Source: Domibacillus mangrovi (GTDB lineage: Bacteria; Bacillota; Bacilli; Bacillales; Domibacillaceae). Taken from it: a DNA stretch of 64,000 bases. Below, one piece after another: positions 18,320-28,454 of this stretch. Position 1 is the stretch's first letter. Every line of letters begins with the position of its first letter. The notes under the pieces were generated by a model, which had not been told where the DNA came from, ran no database searches, and worked only from the letters and a program-made list of their open reading frames with translations. The stretch is taken from assembly GCF_001906925.1 (NCBI RefSeq), contig NZ_MRWQ01000006.1, positions 124,001 to 188,000 of the forward strand, in the 5' to 3' direction. The position numbers and the translations under genes were made by a program.

Positions 18320-18367
18320 CGTATCCGTTCGGAGAGTAGGCTTCAAATGACCTGCTCGACGGATACG
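18320..18367 (+). promoter_or_regulatory. Intra-operon hairpin between cysC and sumT
   Basis: CGTATCCGT (18320-18328) and ACGGATACG (18359-18367) form a 9-bp stem with an inner stem GAGTAGG/CCTGCTC. No T-run follows, so it is not a plain terminator. It may set mRNA processing or stability at the sulfate/siroheme boundary. Confidence 0.55.
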
Positions 18368-18410
18368 AAATAGAGAAGATCGAACGCACAATGAACGGGG
18401 AGGTGGCACG

Positions 18411-19187
18411 ATGGGCAAAATTTGGCTTGTCGGTGCAGGACCGGGTGATCCGGATCTAATTACAGTAAAAGGTTTAAATTCAATTAAGCAAGCTGACGTC
18501 ATTTTGTATGACCGTTTAATCAGCATGGAACTGCTCGATCATGCAAAAACAGGAACCGAGCTCATTTTTTGCGGAAAACTGCCGGACCGTCATTTTGTTC
18601 AACAAGAAAACATTAACGAACTTCTTGTTAAACATGCTAAAGAAGGCAAGCAAGTCGTCCGTTTAAAAGGCGGCGATCCGTACGTCTTTGGGCGCGGTGG
18701 TGAAGAAGCAGCGTATGCTGCCCATCACGGCATTGAATTTGAAGTAATCCCTGGTATTACTTCTGGTATTGCGGCTCCTGCCTATGCCGGTATCCCCGTT
18801 ACGCACCGCGATCACGGCGCATCGTTTGCTATTGTAACCGGCCACCGAAAGACAGGTGCGGATGAAGAAATGAAATGGGCTTCACTTGCTAAAGGAATCG
18901 ATACAATAGCCATTTACATGGGGGTTAAAAATCTTCCTTACATTCAAGAACAGCTTATCAAGCATGGCAAACCGACAGAAACACCTGCTGCCCTTATTCA
19001 CTGGGGAACGACAGCGAAGCAACAAACAGTCACAGGCACACTCGCAAACATTTATGATGTGGCTCAAAAAGAAGGCATTACGAATCCAAGTATGATCATT
19101 GTCGGAGAAGTCGTAAAAATGCGCGATCAACTACACTGGTTTGAAGAAAAAAATGGGGTTTTGGCACAAGGAGGCCGTGAACAATGA
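18411..19187 (+). CDS. sumT: Uroporphyrinogen-III C-methyltransferase
   Basis: 258 aa. It methylates uroporphyrinogen III twice to precorrin-2, the first step of siroheme synthesis. VGAGPGDPDLITVKG at the N-terminus, VVRLKGGDPYVFGRGGEEA and VIPGITSGIAAPAYAGIPVT are family hallmarks. It has only the methyltransferase domain (not the CysG fusion). The stop overlaps the next start (ATGA). It corresponds to B. subtilis ylnD. Confidence 0.95.
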   Translation: MGKIWLVGAGPGDPDLITVKGLNSIKQADVILYDRLISMELLDHAKTGTELIFCGKLPDRHFVQQENINELLVKHAKEGKQVVRLKGGDPYVFGRGGEEAAYAAHHGIEFEVIPGITSGIAAPAYAGIPVTHRDHGASFAIVTGHRKTGADEEMKWASLAKGIDTIAIYMGVKNLPYIQEQLIKHGKPTETPAALIHWGTTAKQQTVTGTLANIYDVAQKEGITNPSMIIVGEVVKMRDQLHWFEEKNGVLAQGGREQ

Positions 19188-19933
19188 GAGCAATCCTCTA
19201 CATTTGTCATGGTACTCGCATAAAAGAAGGAGCTAAACAAGCAGCAGCCTTTATTGAAGAAACAATGCCGCTTGTTGATGCTCAAATACAAGAAATTTGT
19301 TATTTAGAGCTTTCAGAACCATCGATTGCAGACGGCTTAGCAAAATGCGTACAAAAAGGGGCCACAGAAATCATTGCCATGCCGTTTCTTCTCTTAACAG
19401 CAGGTCATGCAAAAAAAGACATTCCCGAAGAACTTAAACAAGCAGCACAGCACTACCCTAATCTGATGATTCGTTACGGACGCCCGCTCGGTGTGCATGA
19501 ACATATTGTTGATGTACTAATTGATCGAATGAAAGAAGCGGCACCTTTTCAGGAGGATGCATGTGTATTACTCGTTGGACGTGGAAGCAGTGATCCCGAA
19601 ACGAAACAGGACTTCGACCAAATAAGTTGTCTTTTTAAAGAAAAAACCAAGTTATCCGATGTACATATCGGATATTTAGCGGCCTGTGAACCAACGTTTG
19701 AAGATGCTTTGTATAAATTAGCTGCAACGAAGTCAAGACAGCTTTTTATCGTCCCATACTTGCTATTTACAGGCATTTTAACAAAAACAATGGATCGTGA
19801 AGTGAGGAAACTCCAAACAGAGGCAGAGGTGTATTTATGCCGCCATATCGGCTATGACCCAATGCTTGGTCAAATACTGGCACAGCGTGTTGAAGAAGCA
19901 TTTTATGAGGTACCGTTATGTTTCCAATCATGA
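19184..19933 (+). CDS. sirB: Sirohydrochlorin ferrochelatase
   Basis: 249 aa, two CbiX-like halves. The metal-chelating His is in the opening ILYICHGTR, with AMPFLLLTAGHAKKDIP in the first half and FIVPYLLFTGILT in the second. It inserts Fe2+ into sirohydrochlorin. It overlaps sumT by 4 nt and the next gene by 16 nt, so translation is coupled. It corresponds to ylnE. Confidence 0.92.
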   Translation: MRAILYICHGTRIKEGAKQAAAFIEETMPLVDAQIQEICYLELSEPSIADGLAKCVQKGATEIIAMPFLLLTAGHAKKDIPEELKQAAQHYPNLMIRYGRPLGVHEHIVDVLIDRMKEAAPFQEDACVLLVGRGSSDPETKQDFDQISCLFKEKTKLSDVHIGYLAACEPTFEDALYKLAATKSRQLFIVPYLLFTGILTKTMDREVRKLQTEAEVYLCRHIGYDPMLGQILAQRVEEAFYEVPLCFQS

Positions 19934-20538
19934 TTGACCTTACTGATCAAAAGATTGTAATTGCAGGAGGCGGACCGATCGCGCTTCATAAAATCGAAAA
20001 CCTGCTTCGTTTCGGTATTTGTGCACATATTGTTAGTCCTGAAATTCATCCATCGATTGAACAGCTTGCCGCTAATGAAAAAGTTATTTTACATCGAAAA
20101 AAAGTGGAATGGAGCGATTTAAAAGATGCTTTTTTAATCATGCTTGTAACAGATGATAAAGAAGCGAATGAACGAATGGCGACCCTTGCCAAAAAACATG
20201 GAAAGCTCGTCGTACACGCAGAACACAATGACCTTGGAAATGCCCAGATTCCAGCCGTACTCATTCGCGGCAAACTCATGATCAGCGTCTCAACAGGAGG
20301 CGCAAGTCCCACTTTATCGAAAAACATCCGCAATCATCTCGAAGATCAATTTGATGAACGATATGAGGAGTATCTTGATTTTTTATATGAGACAAGACAG
20401 TATATTAAAAAACATGTTGACAGCCGCCATGAACGCCGGATATGGCTGAAAAAAGCAGCAGATTTACATTATCTCGATCACCCGGAAGAGCGGGATCGGT
20501 ACATAGCAGAACTGACATCTGCTTATCCCGATTTGTAG
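19918..20538 (+). CDS. sirC: Precorrin-2 dehydrogenase
   Basis: 206 aa. The NAD-binding Rossmann motif IVIAGGGPIALHKIENLLRF is at residues 12-31 and the VSTGGASPTLSKNIRNHLE motif near 122. It oxidises precorrin-2 to sirohydrochlorin, the step before SirB. An in-frame ATG at 19930 is possible, but 19918 has GAGGT 5 nt upstream. It corresponds to ylnF. Confidence 0.93.
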   Translation: MFPIMIDLTDQKIVIAGGGPIALHKIENLLRFGICAHIVSPEIHPSIEQLAANEKVILHRKKVEWSDLKDAFLIMLVTDDKEANERMATLAKKHGKLVVHAEHNDLGNAQIPAVLIRGKLMISVSTGGASPTLSKNIRNHLEDQFDERYEEYLDFLYETRQYIKKHVDSRHERRIWLKKAADLHYLDHPEERDRYIAELTSAYPDL

Positions 20539-20556
20539 ACAACAGGAGGAACAGTT

Positions 20557-21462
20557 ATGGAACGTTTTTTAATTCTTGCACTCGTCGGACTAGCTGCTCA
20601 GCTCGTTGACGGGTCACTCGGAATGGGCTATGGCCTCACATCAACTACATTATTGCTCTCAGCAGGTATTGCACCAGCCATTGCCTCTGCTTCTGTCCAT
20701 ATGGCAGAAGTTGTGACAACCGCTGCATCCGGCATGAGCCATCGACGTTTTGGCAACGTAGATAAAGCGATGCTGAAAAAATTAATTATCCCTGGCTCAA
20801 TCGGCGCATTTGCCGGTGCCACTTTTTTAAGCAATTTAACGGGAAATAACGTACGGCTTTACGTTTCCTCTTTTCTTCTTTGTCTTGGCCTCTACATTTT
20901 GGCGCGGTTTTTATTTTTGCAGGACGCCCGTAAACAAAATCCGAAACCGCTGACGAACCGTTTTTACGTTCCACTCGGCTTTGTAGGTGGATTTTTCGAT
21001 GCAAGTGGCGGAGGAGGATGGGGACCGATCGCTACGCCCGCTCTTTTGTCTCAAAAAGGAATGGAGCCGCGTATGGTGATTGGCACGGTTGCAGCAAGCG
21101 AATTTGCTGTTGCAGCATCTGCGACAATTGGCTTTATGATTTCTTTAGGGCCATCACAGATCAATTGGCTCTGGGCAGGAGCGATCATGCTTGGCGGTAT
21201 TATCGCGGCCCCATTTGCAGCCTGGATCGTTAAAAGCTTACCGACACGCGTTTTAGCCGTTATCGTCAGCGGGATGCTAATCATGACAAATTTAAATGCG
21301 ATCTTAAATTACACAAGCATTTCTGCTTCAGCAGAGAAGTTCATTTTTATCGTGCTTATCGTTATTTGGATTCCACTTACTGGTTACATGATTCAAAAAG
21401 AACGTAAAACAAAAATAGGTAAACAAATAACGATAAAAACAAAAGAGAAAACATCCTATTAA
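20557..21462 (+). CDS. TauE/SafE-family sulfite or sulfur-anion transporter
   Basis: 301 aa, about eight hydrophobic segments. The N-terminal AAQLVDGSLGMGYGLTSTTLL and the mid-protein VGGFFDASGGGGWGPIATPALL are the two repeated TauE/SafE motifs. It is the last gene of the sulfate/siroheme operon, 19 nt after sirC with CAGGAGGAACAG, so import or export of an inorganic sulfur species is likely. The direction and substrate cannot be read from the sequence. Confidence 0.88.
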   Translation: MERFLILALVGLAAQLVDGSLGMGYGLTSTTLLLSAGIAPAIASASVHMAEVVTTAASGMSHRRFGNVDKAMLKKLIIPGSIGAFAGATFLSNLTGNNVRLYVSSFLLCLGLYILARFLFLQDARKQNPKPLTNRFYVPLGFVGGFFDASGGGGWGPIATPALLSQKGMEPRMVIGTVAASEFAVAASATIGFMISLGPSQINWLWAGAIMLGGIIAAPFAAWIVKSLPTRVLAVIVSGMLIMTNLNAILNYTSISASAEKFIFIVLIVIWIPLTGYMIQKERKTKIGKQITIKTKEKTSY

Positions 21463-21473
21463 TGGATGTTTTA

Positions 21474-21523
21474 GCCTGCAGACAAAGTCTTCATTTTGAA
21501 GTCGATGTCTGCAGGCTTTTTTG
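21474..21523 (+). terminator. Terminator of the sulfate/siroheme operon
   Basis: GCCTGCAGACA (21474-21484) and TGTCTGCAGGC (21506-21516) pair perfectly, followed by TTTTTTG. Confidence 0.92.
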
Positions 21524-21751
21524 TATGAACCATATACTTATGGAAGCCATTGCATTTAAAAACACGGACATTTTCCAGTCGATCACTTTCCGCCTTCTAC
21601 AGCTTATCGTAATTATTGGTTTATTAATTTTAGTTTAACAACCAATTAATACCACGTTAATAATGTTGTTTTATATTGTTTATGGTAGTAAATGTTTAAT
21701 GAAAGCAGAAAAACAAAGTAAATCAACATCATTGTAAGAGGAGGAGAAAAA

Positions 21752-24340
21752 GTGGTGAAGAAAAATGTTCTTAAAAAAGTGGTGCTTTCATCTTTATGTG
21801 TGGCAACTGTGCTTCCTGGATTAGGACTTCAAGATTATTCAGCTAGGAATGTACTCGCTTCGGATCTAGTGTCTTATCAGAACAGTGAACTAGAAAATGT
21901 TATAGGAAAATATTCATTTGAAGGCAATGCTATGGATCTATCTGGTTCGAATCATCATGGTACTGTCTCGGGAAACATTTCTTTTATCGATGGTTTAAAT
22001 GGAAAAGCTGCGAGCTTTAACGGAGGGAATGTCTCTCTACCAAAAGAAGATTTTTCTTTTGGTTCAACCGAAGATTTCAGCGTTTCATTTTGGATTAAAG
22101 CAAGTCTTACAGATGATGATGTAATCATTTCCAACAAAGACTGGACATCCGGTAATAATCGAGGTTGGTTGATTGGAATTGAAAAAGATTACTTACTTTG
22201 GAATTGGAGAGGTTCCAATGCTGGCCGTTTAGACTTGAAAAATCAAAAGAAAATAAAAGTTGCTGATAACAGATGGCATCATATAGTGGTGACGCATGAC
22301 CGCGATGGTAAAGCAAAATTTTATAAAGACGGGGTATTGGAACATGAGATTGATATTAACGGTAAAGGTGATATTAACACAGGATTAGATAATAATATTG
22401 GTGCTGACGGTAAAGGTAAATATGGATTAAGAAACGGCATGTTAGATGAAATGTCTATTACACAGGGAGTAATCACTCCAGAACAAGTTCAAAACCTTTA
22501 CAATGCGCATAAAGATGCTGCTATTCCACAATTAAAGGAAGAATTTTATGGGAAACTTGACTTTGTGGGAGCTGAACATACCGTAAAGGGTTCTGAGTTT
22601 AATGTAAATCTTCATCTTAGAACAAACAATATGTCTGATGGAGTAGAAAAAATCAAAACCGATATTCAATTTGATGAAGATAAATTTGAGTTTGTATCAG
22701 GTCCAAGTGGAGTCACTTCAGATTCTGAAAAACCGGGTCTATTACATATAGATGTAGCCGGTAGCAAAAATTTCAATGATACAAATACGATAGATTATCA
22801 AAATACAAAAATTGCGGAACTTCGTTTTAAAACGAAAGTCGATCAAGGCCAGGGAACTTTCAAAGTCCAAAACAGTCATTTTTATGAGTATGGCCAAGAA
22901 TATAAAATTGGTCAATTAGAATCAAAAAATCATTCAATTACGATCCATCCTAAGAAAGAAATTGATACAAACAAAGATGGTCTTATAACAATTAGTGATT
23001 TGCTTGGTGACGAATTAACTGAAAAAATGAAAAAACAAATAGCCGAACAAGCAGAAGTGAAGCCTTATAAGCACGTAGTATTTATTGGTATTGATGGAGC
23101 GGGTGTTGGCGTGCACAAGGAAGCACCTTACTTCAGTAATAGTAATGCGAAAATGGAGCCAGTTGGCGACCGATTAAATGTGCCTGCATTGCGTTCAATT
23201 ATTGAATCTGGAGCAGTTTCCTATAGTGCTCAATCCGTTCTTCCTAGCTCATCTTCTCCCAACTGGGGGGCTATGTTAACAGGAGTAGGTTATGATAAAC
23301 ATCATATTGATAACAGTGATAGCGGCAAGTGGTATTATCCTGAAAATACGGAGTATCCAACTATCTTTAAAAAAATCCGTGAACAAATGCCAGAACGTAA
23401 ACTAGCAGCTTTTTCCAATTGGAAAAATATAACTGCCGGTCATGTAGAGCCTTCATTAGGAGTGGAAACAGGGAATGGAAATGACGCTCAAATAACTCAA
23501 AAGATTAAGGGATATATAGAAAGTGACAAAATGAAAGATACGGCTCTTTTATACTTACAGTTAGATGAATTAGATGGCGTTGGACATAATATTGGATTTT
23601 ATTCACCAGCATTTTATAATAAAATTACTTTAATTGACCAACAAATAAAAACGATTGTAGATGCCCTTGATAAACAAAACTTGCGTGATGACACTTTGAT
23701 TGTTGTATCAACAGACCATGGTGGCGGAACAGAACAACCTGATGGTACTTATATAAATCAAGGTAGTCATGGTCAAGATTCCAAATTAGCGAGAACGGTA
23801 TTCTTTGCTGCAAATGGAAGAACAGTAGCAAGAGCTGAAGATGGCGAGAAAATTCTAAATGGAGGATCTACAAGAGACGCAGCTATAACTGTTTTAGAAG
23901 GACTAGGTTTAGCTGACACTAAAATTGGTGATTCCAAACTTTGGGAAGGTATGTTTGCTGAACAAAACGAACTTGCCGATGCGGAAGCACCTACCCTATC
24001 ATTGGCTGATCAATCAAAAGGTAATTCAAAAAATATTGTACATTATGATGTATTGTTAAAAAATCAAAAGCAAGATACAAAGGCTCTTGATATAAAAATA
24101 CCTTTAAAAAATATTAAATTGAAAAAAGTAAACGCTATTCAACCAGGAGTAAAAATTCTCTCTCAAGAAATGAATGATGGTATGTTGCATCTTATCATTG
24201 AAGCGGAGAGGGGAGTTAGAGAAGATCAGGCAATCGTGAAAGTTCATACGGAAAAGCATATGCAAAAAGAAAGTTTGACCATTAGCGAAGCGATGATTGC
24301 AACATCCAGAGGAAATGAAGTAATGCCAAACTTAAAATAA
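21752..24340 (+). CDS. Secreted LamG / cohesin-like / EF-hand / alkaline-phosphatase-superfamily phosphodiesterase
   Basis: 862 aa. A signal peptide ends near residue 37 (NVLASD). Residues about 45-255 are a LamG/concanavalin-like domain (YSFEGNAMDLSGSNHHGTV, then RWHHIVVTHD). About 262-400 is a cohesin-like beta domain. DTNKDGLITISDLLG near 405 is an EF-hand or dockerin-type calcium loop. About 425-735 is a type I phosphodiesterase/alkaline phosphatase fold with metal and nucleophile motifs VVFIGIDGAGVG, SSSPNWGAM, LDELDGVGHN and VSTDHGGG. The final 120 residues are unassigned. It is probably an extracellular phosphate-releasing enzyme. The start is GTG with GAGGAGGAG upstream. Confidence 0.8.
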   Translation: MVKKNVLKKVVLSSLCVATVLPGLGLQDYSARNVLASDLVSYQNSELENVIGKYSFEGNAMDLSGSNHHGTVSGNISFIDGLNGKAASFNGGNVSLPKEDFSFGSTEDFSVSFWIKASLTDDDVIISNKDWTSGNNRGWLIGIEKDYLLWNWRGSNAGRLDLKNQKKIKVADNRWHHIVVTHDRDGKAKFYKDGVLEHEIDINGKGDINTGLDNNIGADGKGKYGLRNGMLDEMSITQGVITPEQVQNLYNAHKDAAIPQLKEEFYGKLDFVGAEHTVKGSEFNVNLHLRTNNMSDGVEKIKTDIQFDEDKFEFVSGPSGVTSDSEKPGLLHIDVAGSKNFNDTNTIDYQNTKIAELRFKTKVDQGQGTFKVQNSHFYEYGQEYKIGQLESKNHSITIHPKKEIDTNKDGLITISDLLGDELTEKMKKQIAEQAEVKPYKHVVFIGIDGAGVGVHKEAPYFSNSNAKMEPVGDRLNVPALRSIIESGAVSYSAQSVLPSSSSPNWGAMLTGVGYDKHHIDNSDSGKWYYPENTEYPTIFKKIREQMPERKLAAFSNWKNITAGHVEPSLGVETGNGNDAQITQKIKGYIESDKMKDTALLYLQLDELDGVGHNIGFYSPAFYNKITLIDQQIKTIVDALDKQNLRDDTLIVVSTDHGGGTEQPDGTYINQGSHGQDSKLARTVFFAANGRTVARAEDGEKILNGGSTRDAAITVLEGLGLADTKIGDSKLWEGMFAEQNELADAEAPTLSLADQSKGNSKNIVHYDVLLKNQKQDTKALDIKIPLKNIKLKKVNAIQPGVKILSQEMNDGMLHLIIEAERGVREDQAIVKVHTEKHMQKESLTISEAMIATSRGNEVMPNLK

Positions 24341-24371
24341 GAATCAAGAGATGAATCGCTAAATGATTACT

Positions 24372-24530
24372 CTAAAGCCAAACTTTATTTATCTCGGATT
24401 GAGTCCTGTATTGTACAGGACTCAATTCCTTTAGTTTTCCCTTCATTCCCTTATGGTTGTAATACTCAATATAATTTTCTAATTCTCTGATGAAATGCTC
24501 CTTTATCGGCGTTTTTACCAAATAAGTTAA
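24372..24530 (-). pseudogene. C-terminal remnant of an IS3-family transposase
   Basis: On the minus strand the frame reads [20 protein letters not shown] followed by [20 protein letters not shown] and a stop at 24372. This is the end of the IS3/IS150-type OrfB integrase core (the YYNxxRxKxKLxxxSPVQYR ending). Nothing upstream of about 24535 continues it, and no inverted-repeat ends were found. The rest of the 24341-24839 gap holds an unassigned 46-codon open frame ending at 24723. Confidence 0.8.
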
Positions 24531-24839
24531 ACTCCAACCGTAAGTCACTTCCTTCTTTCATTAATATCCCCACTGTCTAAATGGAAAGTGGATTGCAGAA
24601 CAAAGGTTTTTTCATAATTATGAAGAATATTACACTTATGCTGTTGATTACTCCTCTAATAATCCATATTTACCTGACATTGTAAATAATAATTATATTT
24701 CCTTTATTAAGAAATTTATATAATTGAAATTATATGTATTTCCTTACACTTTTATTTAGTAATTGTTAAAGTGTTTAGTTTTTGTATTGGAAAAACAACG
24801 ATCCTTTTTTAATTCTAGTTAGAAAGGAGCCGATATTAA

Positions 24840-27737
24840 ATGAAAAAACAGGAACTGAAAGTTGGAATCCTATTTTCACTAACAGGTACAACAAGTATTA
24901 CCGAACGAGGACAGTATCAAGCCAGCCTATTAGCCATTCGCCATATTAACGATAGTGGAGGAATCAATGGAAAAACTCTTGTTCCAATGGTGGAAGATGC
25001 CGCTTCCGATCCTGATATCGCTTACCAGAAAGCTGAAAAACTCATCGTTTCCGACCAAGTAACGGCTATTATCGGTTGTTACACCGCTGCCTGTAGAAAA
25101 AAGCTCATTCCGATTTTGGAAAGGTATAACATTCTTTTGTTCTATCCCACTATAAATGAAGGTGGGGAGCAGCATCCCAATATCTTTTATTCCAATTCGT
25201 CGCCGAATCAACAGCTATTGGATTTTATTCCTTGGCTCATCCAAAATGTTGGAAAGTCCTTTTACCTTCTTGGATCCGATTATATTTACCCTCGGGAGAT
25301 AAACCGATATGTTCGGCTCTTGGTTCAATTCCATGGGGGATCAATATGTGGAGAAGAATATGTAGCATTAGGGAACCAAATTTTTGATAATCAAATCAGT
25401 GAAATTCGCAGAATGAACCCGGATATCATTTTCTCGACATTAGTCGGCGACAGTACCATCAGCTATTACCAGCAACATGATAAGCAAGGACTCCATCAGG
25501 CTATTGCTAGCAATGTTACGGCCGAAACAGAAATTGAAGCAATTGTCCCTAATGATACAGCTGAATATTATTCCTGTTTTTCCTACTTCAATTCTATTGA
25601 AAATGCCAATAACAAGAGATTCCTTACAGAATTCAAGCGAATTTATGGTACTGATACCGTCAGTTCGGTAATGGAGTGTACTTATAATAGCGTTTTCTTA
25701 TTAGCAGAAGCCTTGAAGAAAATCAATACAGTTTCTACTGATTCCATACGTAGCGCTTTGTCTGGACTATCTTTTGAAGCTCCGCAAGGGAAAATCATGG
25801 TCGATAGTTTAAATCAACACGTATGGCTAAATTCACGAATTGGAAAGGTTAATGAATCCGGAAAGTTTACAATTTTATGGGAATCAGAGGATCTCATTGA
25901 ACCTATTCCATTTTTAGAGCACGCATTATCAGACGAGATAAAATATTCCGGCGGTAGCAGTAACACCCAGTATATAGAGTCCAAAATTACACGGCATCTA
26001 TCTCACCTATCCGGGCTGAAAAAAGCTTTAGCGGGGATACCTTACCCATTCGCTTACTTTGATGAGGACGGTGTTTTGCTAGAAATCTTCAACCATGATT
26101 CCTCCATTATGATTCCCTCGTTCCTTCGAGAATTGCATCCCGGAGACACTGTCGATAGGGGGGCTTTAGATAAGACTGGAATCGGTCGCGCGCTCAAGAA
26201 GGATTCATTTTCCTATGAAGTGACGGATGAAAGAGACCGGAAATATAACATTACGTATGTTATGGCTGGTTTCCCAATTAAGGGAAATTTGAAGGATCGT
26301 AAAGGTGTTTTAGGAGTATTTATTCCAAACGAAGACTTGGTATCTACTAAACTTTTACTTACAAGTATTGAGAGTATCGTCTATCTATGTGCCGATTTAG
26401 CCGATAGCAAAGAAGAACAGCTTACCATAACAGATGCGCTTAATGGTATAACTGATCATCCATCAGAGAGCCTGTTTATTATAAAAGAAGGGAATATCCG
26501 ATTTCAAAACCAAATGGCCATTGAATTATGGAAACGTAAACGTCATCTGGTCAACTCTGTTCTGCAGGAACTTTCGTCAGAGCGTGAAGAGAATATGGAA
26601 AATGGTGATCGTATTATAAGGCGTGAAGATGCAGATGAAAGTTATGAGATTAAAGTGAGCTATACAAATTGCATGCACTTCATTTATTTCAAAGCCCTCC
26701 CACAGCAATTGTCCCGTTTTTCCTTGAAGGTGAGGAGTAGTTTAACGACGAATGATTTAATCGGCTCAAGCGAATTGTTTTTGAAAACAATTGAACTGGC
26801 TCGTTCTGCTTCGCAAATACAAGCCAATACCCTCTTACTGGGGGAAAGTGGAACAGGTAAAGAGATGTTTGCACGTGTCATTCATAACGAAAGTTCGCGA
26901 AAAGATAAACCGTTCGTAGCAGTAAACTGCGGAGCTATATCTAAAGAACTCATCAATTCGGAGTTGTTCGGATATGTGGAAGGAGCGTTCACAGGAGCTA
27001 AAAAAGGAGGCAGCCCAGGCAAATTTGAAATTGCAAATGGAGGTACGCTTTTTCTTGATGAAATAGGGGAGATGCCTCTCGAACTTCAGACAACATTATT
27101 GAGAGTATTGCAGGAGAAGGAAGTCGTACGAGTCGGCGGTCATAAACCCATTCCATTGGATGTACGTATTATTGCTGCAACGAACAAAGATCTATTTCAG
27201 GAAATTGCCTTTAATGGTTCTTTTCGGAGCGACTTGTATTACCGCTTGAATGTTTTTACAATCGAACTAACTCCACTACGCGAGAGACCGGAAGATATTG
27301 CTAAATTGAGCAACCATTATTTAGAAGAATTTAGTACCCTAACAGGACAAAAAAAGGAACTGACTGAGGATACCCTCACGTTGATGCTAAAATACAATTG
27401 GCCCGGAAACATAAGAGAACTGTGCAATATCATAGAAAGAGCATTTTACTTATCGGCGAAATCCTCCATTATTACGCCAGAGCACTTGCCCCAAGTAATT
27501 GTTCGTGATTTCCAAACTATCAAAGTAAAAAGTGTGGAACATGACTCTATCCTTACTATAAATAGCATTAATGACATTAAACATATGAGTGATGAAAACG
27601 AACGGAAGTTTTACATTCGAATGCTAATGAACCATAAGGGCAATATTTCTAAAACTGCTCAACATCTAGGCATTTCTCGTACAACCTTATACCATAAACT
27701 TAAAGAGTATCGTATTCAAACCGGAAGAGGTAAGTGA
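24840..27737 (+). CDS. Sigma-54-dependent activator with N-terminal solute-binding-protein sensor
   Basis: 965 aa. Residues about 7-370 are a periplasmic-binding-protein type 1 domain of the amide/urea/branched-chain type ([34 protein letters not shown]). There is no signal peptide, so it should sense a ligand in the cytoplasm. A PAS-like region follows near 390-500. The AAA+ domain has Walker A GESGTGKE (near 667), the sigma-54 contact loop GAFTGA (near 715), Walker [14 protein letters not shown] and [11 protein letters not shown]. The end is a Fis-type HTH ([20 protein letters not shown]). No -24/-12 promoter was seen within the window, so its target is unclear. The ATG follows GAAAGGAGCCG. 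Confidence 0.88.
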   Translation: MKKQELKVGILFSLTGTTSITERGQYQASLLAIRHINDSGGINGKTLVPMVEDAASDPDIAYQKAEKLIVSDQVTAIIGCYTAACRKKLIPILERYNILLFYPTINEGGEQHPNIFYSNSSPNQQLLDFIPWLIQNVGKSFYLLGSDYIYPREINRYVRLLVQFHGGSICGEEYVALGNQIFDNQISEIRRMNPDIIFSTLVGDSTISYYQQHDKQGLHQAIASNVTAETEIEAIVPNDTAEYYSCFSYFNSIENANNKRFLTEFKRIYGTDTVSSVMECTYNSVFLLAEALKKINTVSTDSIRSALSGLSFEAPQGKIMVDSLNQHVWLNSRIGKVNESGKFTILWESEDLIEPIPFLEHALSDEIKYSGGSSNTQYIESKITRHLSHLSGLKKALAGIPYPFAYFDEDGVLLEIFNHDSSIMIPSFLRELHPGDTVDRGALDKTGIGRALKKDSFSYEVTDERDRKYNITYVMAGFPIKGNLKDRKGVLGVFIPNEDLVSTKLLLTSIESIVYLCADLADSKEEQLTITDALNGITDHPSESLFIIKEGNIRFQNQMAIELWKRKRHLVNSVLQELSSEREENMENGDRIIRREDADESYEIKVSYTNCMHFIYFKALPQQLSRFSLKVRSSLTTNDLIGSSELFLKTIELARSASQIQANTLLLGESGTGKEMFARVIHNESSRKDKPFVAVNCGAISKELINSELFGYVEGAFTGAKKGGSPGKFEIANGGTLFLDEIGEMPLELQTTLLRVLQEKEVVRVGGHKPIPLDVRIIAATNKDLFQEIAFNGSFRSDLYYRLNVFTIELTPLRERPEDIAKLSNHYLEEFSTLTGQKKELTEDTLTLMLKYNWPGNIRELCNIIERAFYLSAKSSIITPEHLPQVIVRDFQTIKVKSVEHDSILTINSINDIKHMSDENERKFYIRMLMNHKGNISKTAQHLGISRTTLYHKLKEYRIQTGRGK

Positions 27738-27755
27738 CTTTACGTAAAGAAGTAT

Positions 27756-27803
27756 GGAGATCTAACAACAAAATGTACGTTTTTCTTGTTAGATCTCCAA
27801 AAA
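27756..27803 (+). terminator. Terminator after the sigma-54 activator gene
   Basis: GGAGATCTAACAA (27756-27768) pairs perfectly with TTGTTAGATCTCC (27786-27798). Confidence 0.8.
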
Positions 27804-28454
27804 TAGCATACGGTATAATTAATTCACAATCTTGATCTGTTAAAAAAAGGAAGGTGTATCCTGGAATTTGGAGATTTCTTGTATGTTGTTAGTGTTGAAT
27901 TATGAAGAGGAAATCGCGTTTGATGACTGGGATTATCATCATTTGTAAGAACAACTATTGGATGATAAATATCCACAACTAGATACGGGATTTAATGCTG
28001 AGGATGAATGAAGTAATTTTTTTCTCGCTCGCGGTGTGTAATTGTATATAACAGGCTGATACTACTATTTTCAAAAATATCCAGGAAGAATATTATTTTA
28101 TATAGGTAACAAGAATACACATAGATGGATTCCAGACTGACAACAAAAAAGCCAAACTAGATAAATATGTGTATTAAAAAAATATTTTTTCTCAATAATA
28201 AAAGTTTTCTTAACTAATGAGATATTCCTTTATAACTATTGATAATAAATATTATGTTAACTTCAAACAAACATAAGAGCATCAAGGGATCCAGACTTCA
28301 AGTACCCATAAGATATCATATTGTCCCCTTCTTTTGCTTAAGTTAACTATAATCTTCAGGGTCCTTCCTCATAAGTGGACTAAATTACATAATTCATGGT
28401 ATCGAACTTAATTCTTAGGGATCGACCGTATAAAATCCAGGAGGTCTGATAATT
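27804..28454. other. Gap with decayed short ORFs
   Basis: A frame near 27883-28011 reads MLLVLNYEEEIAFDDWDYHH, meets a stop, and resumes EQLLDDKYPQLDTG before a second stop. Another fragment near 28063-28140 reads YPGRILFYIGNKNTHRWIPD. They look like degraded small genes at the border between chromosome-like and accessory DNA. No attachment-site repeat was identified. Confidence 0.4.
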
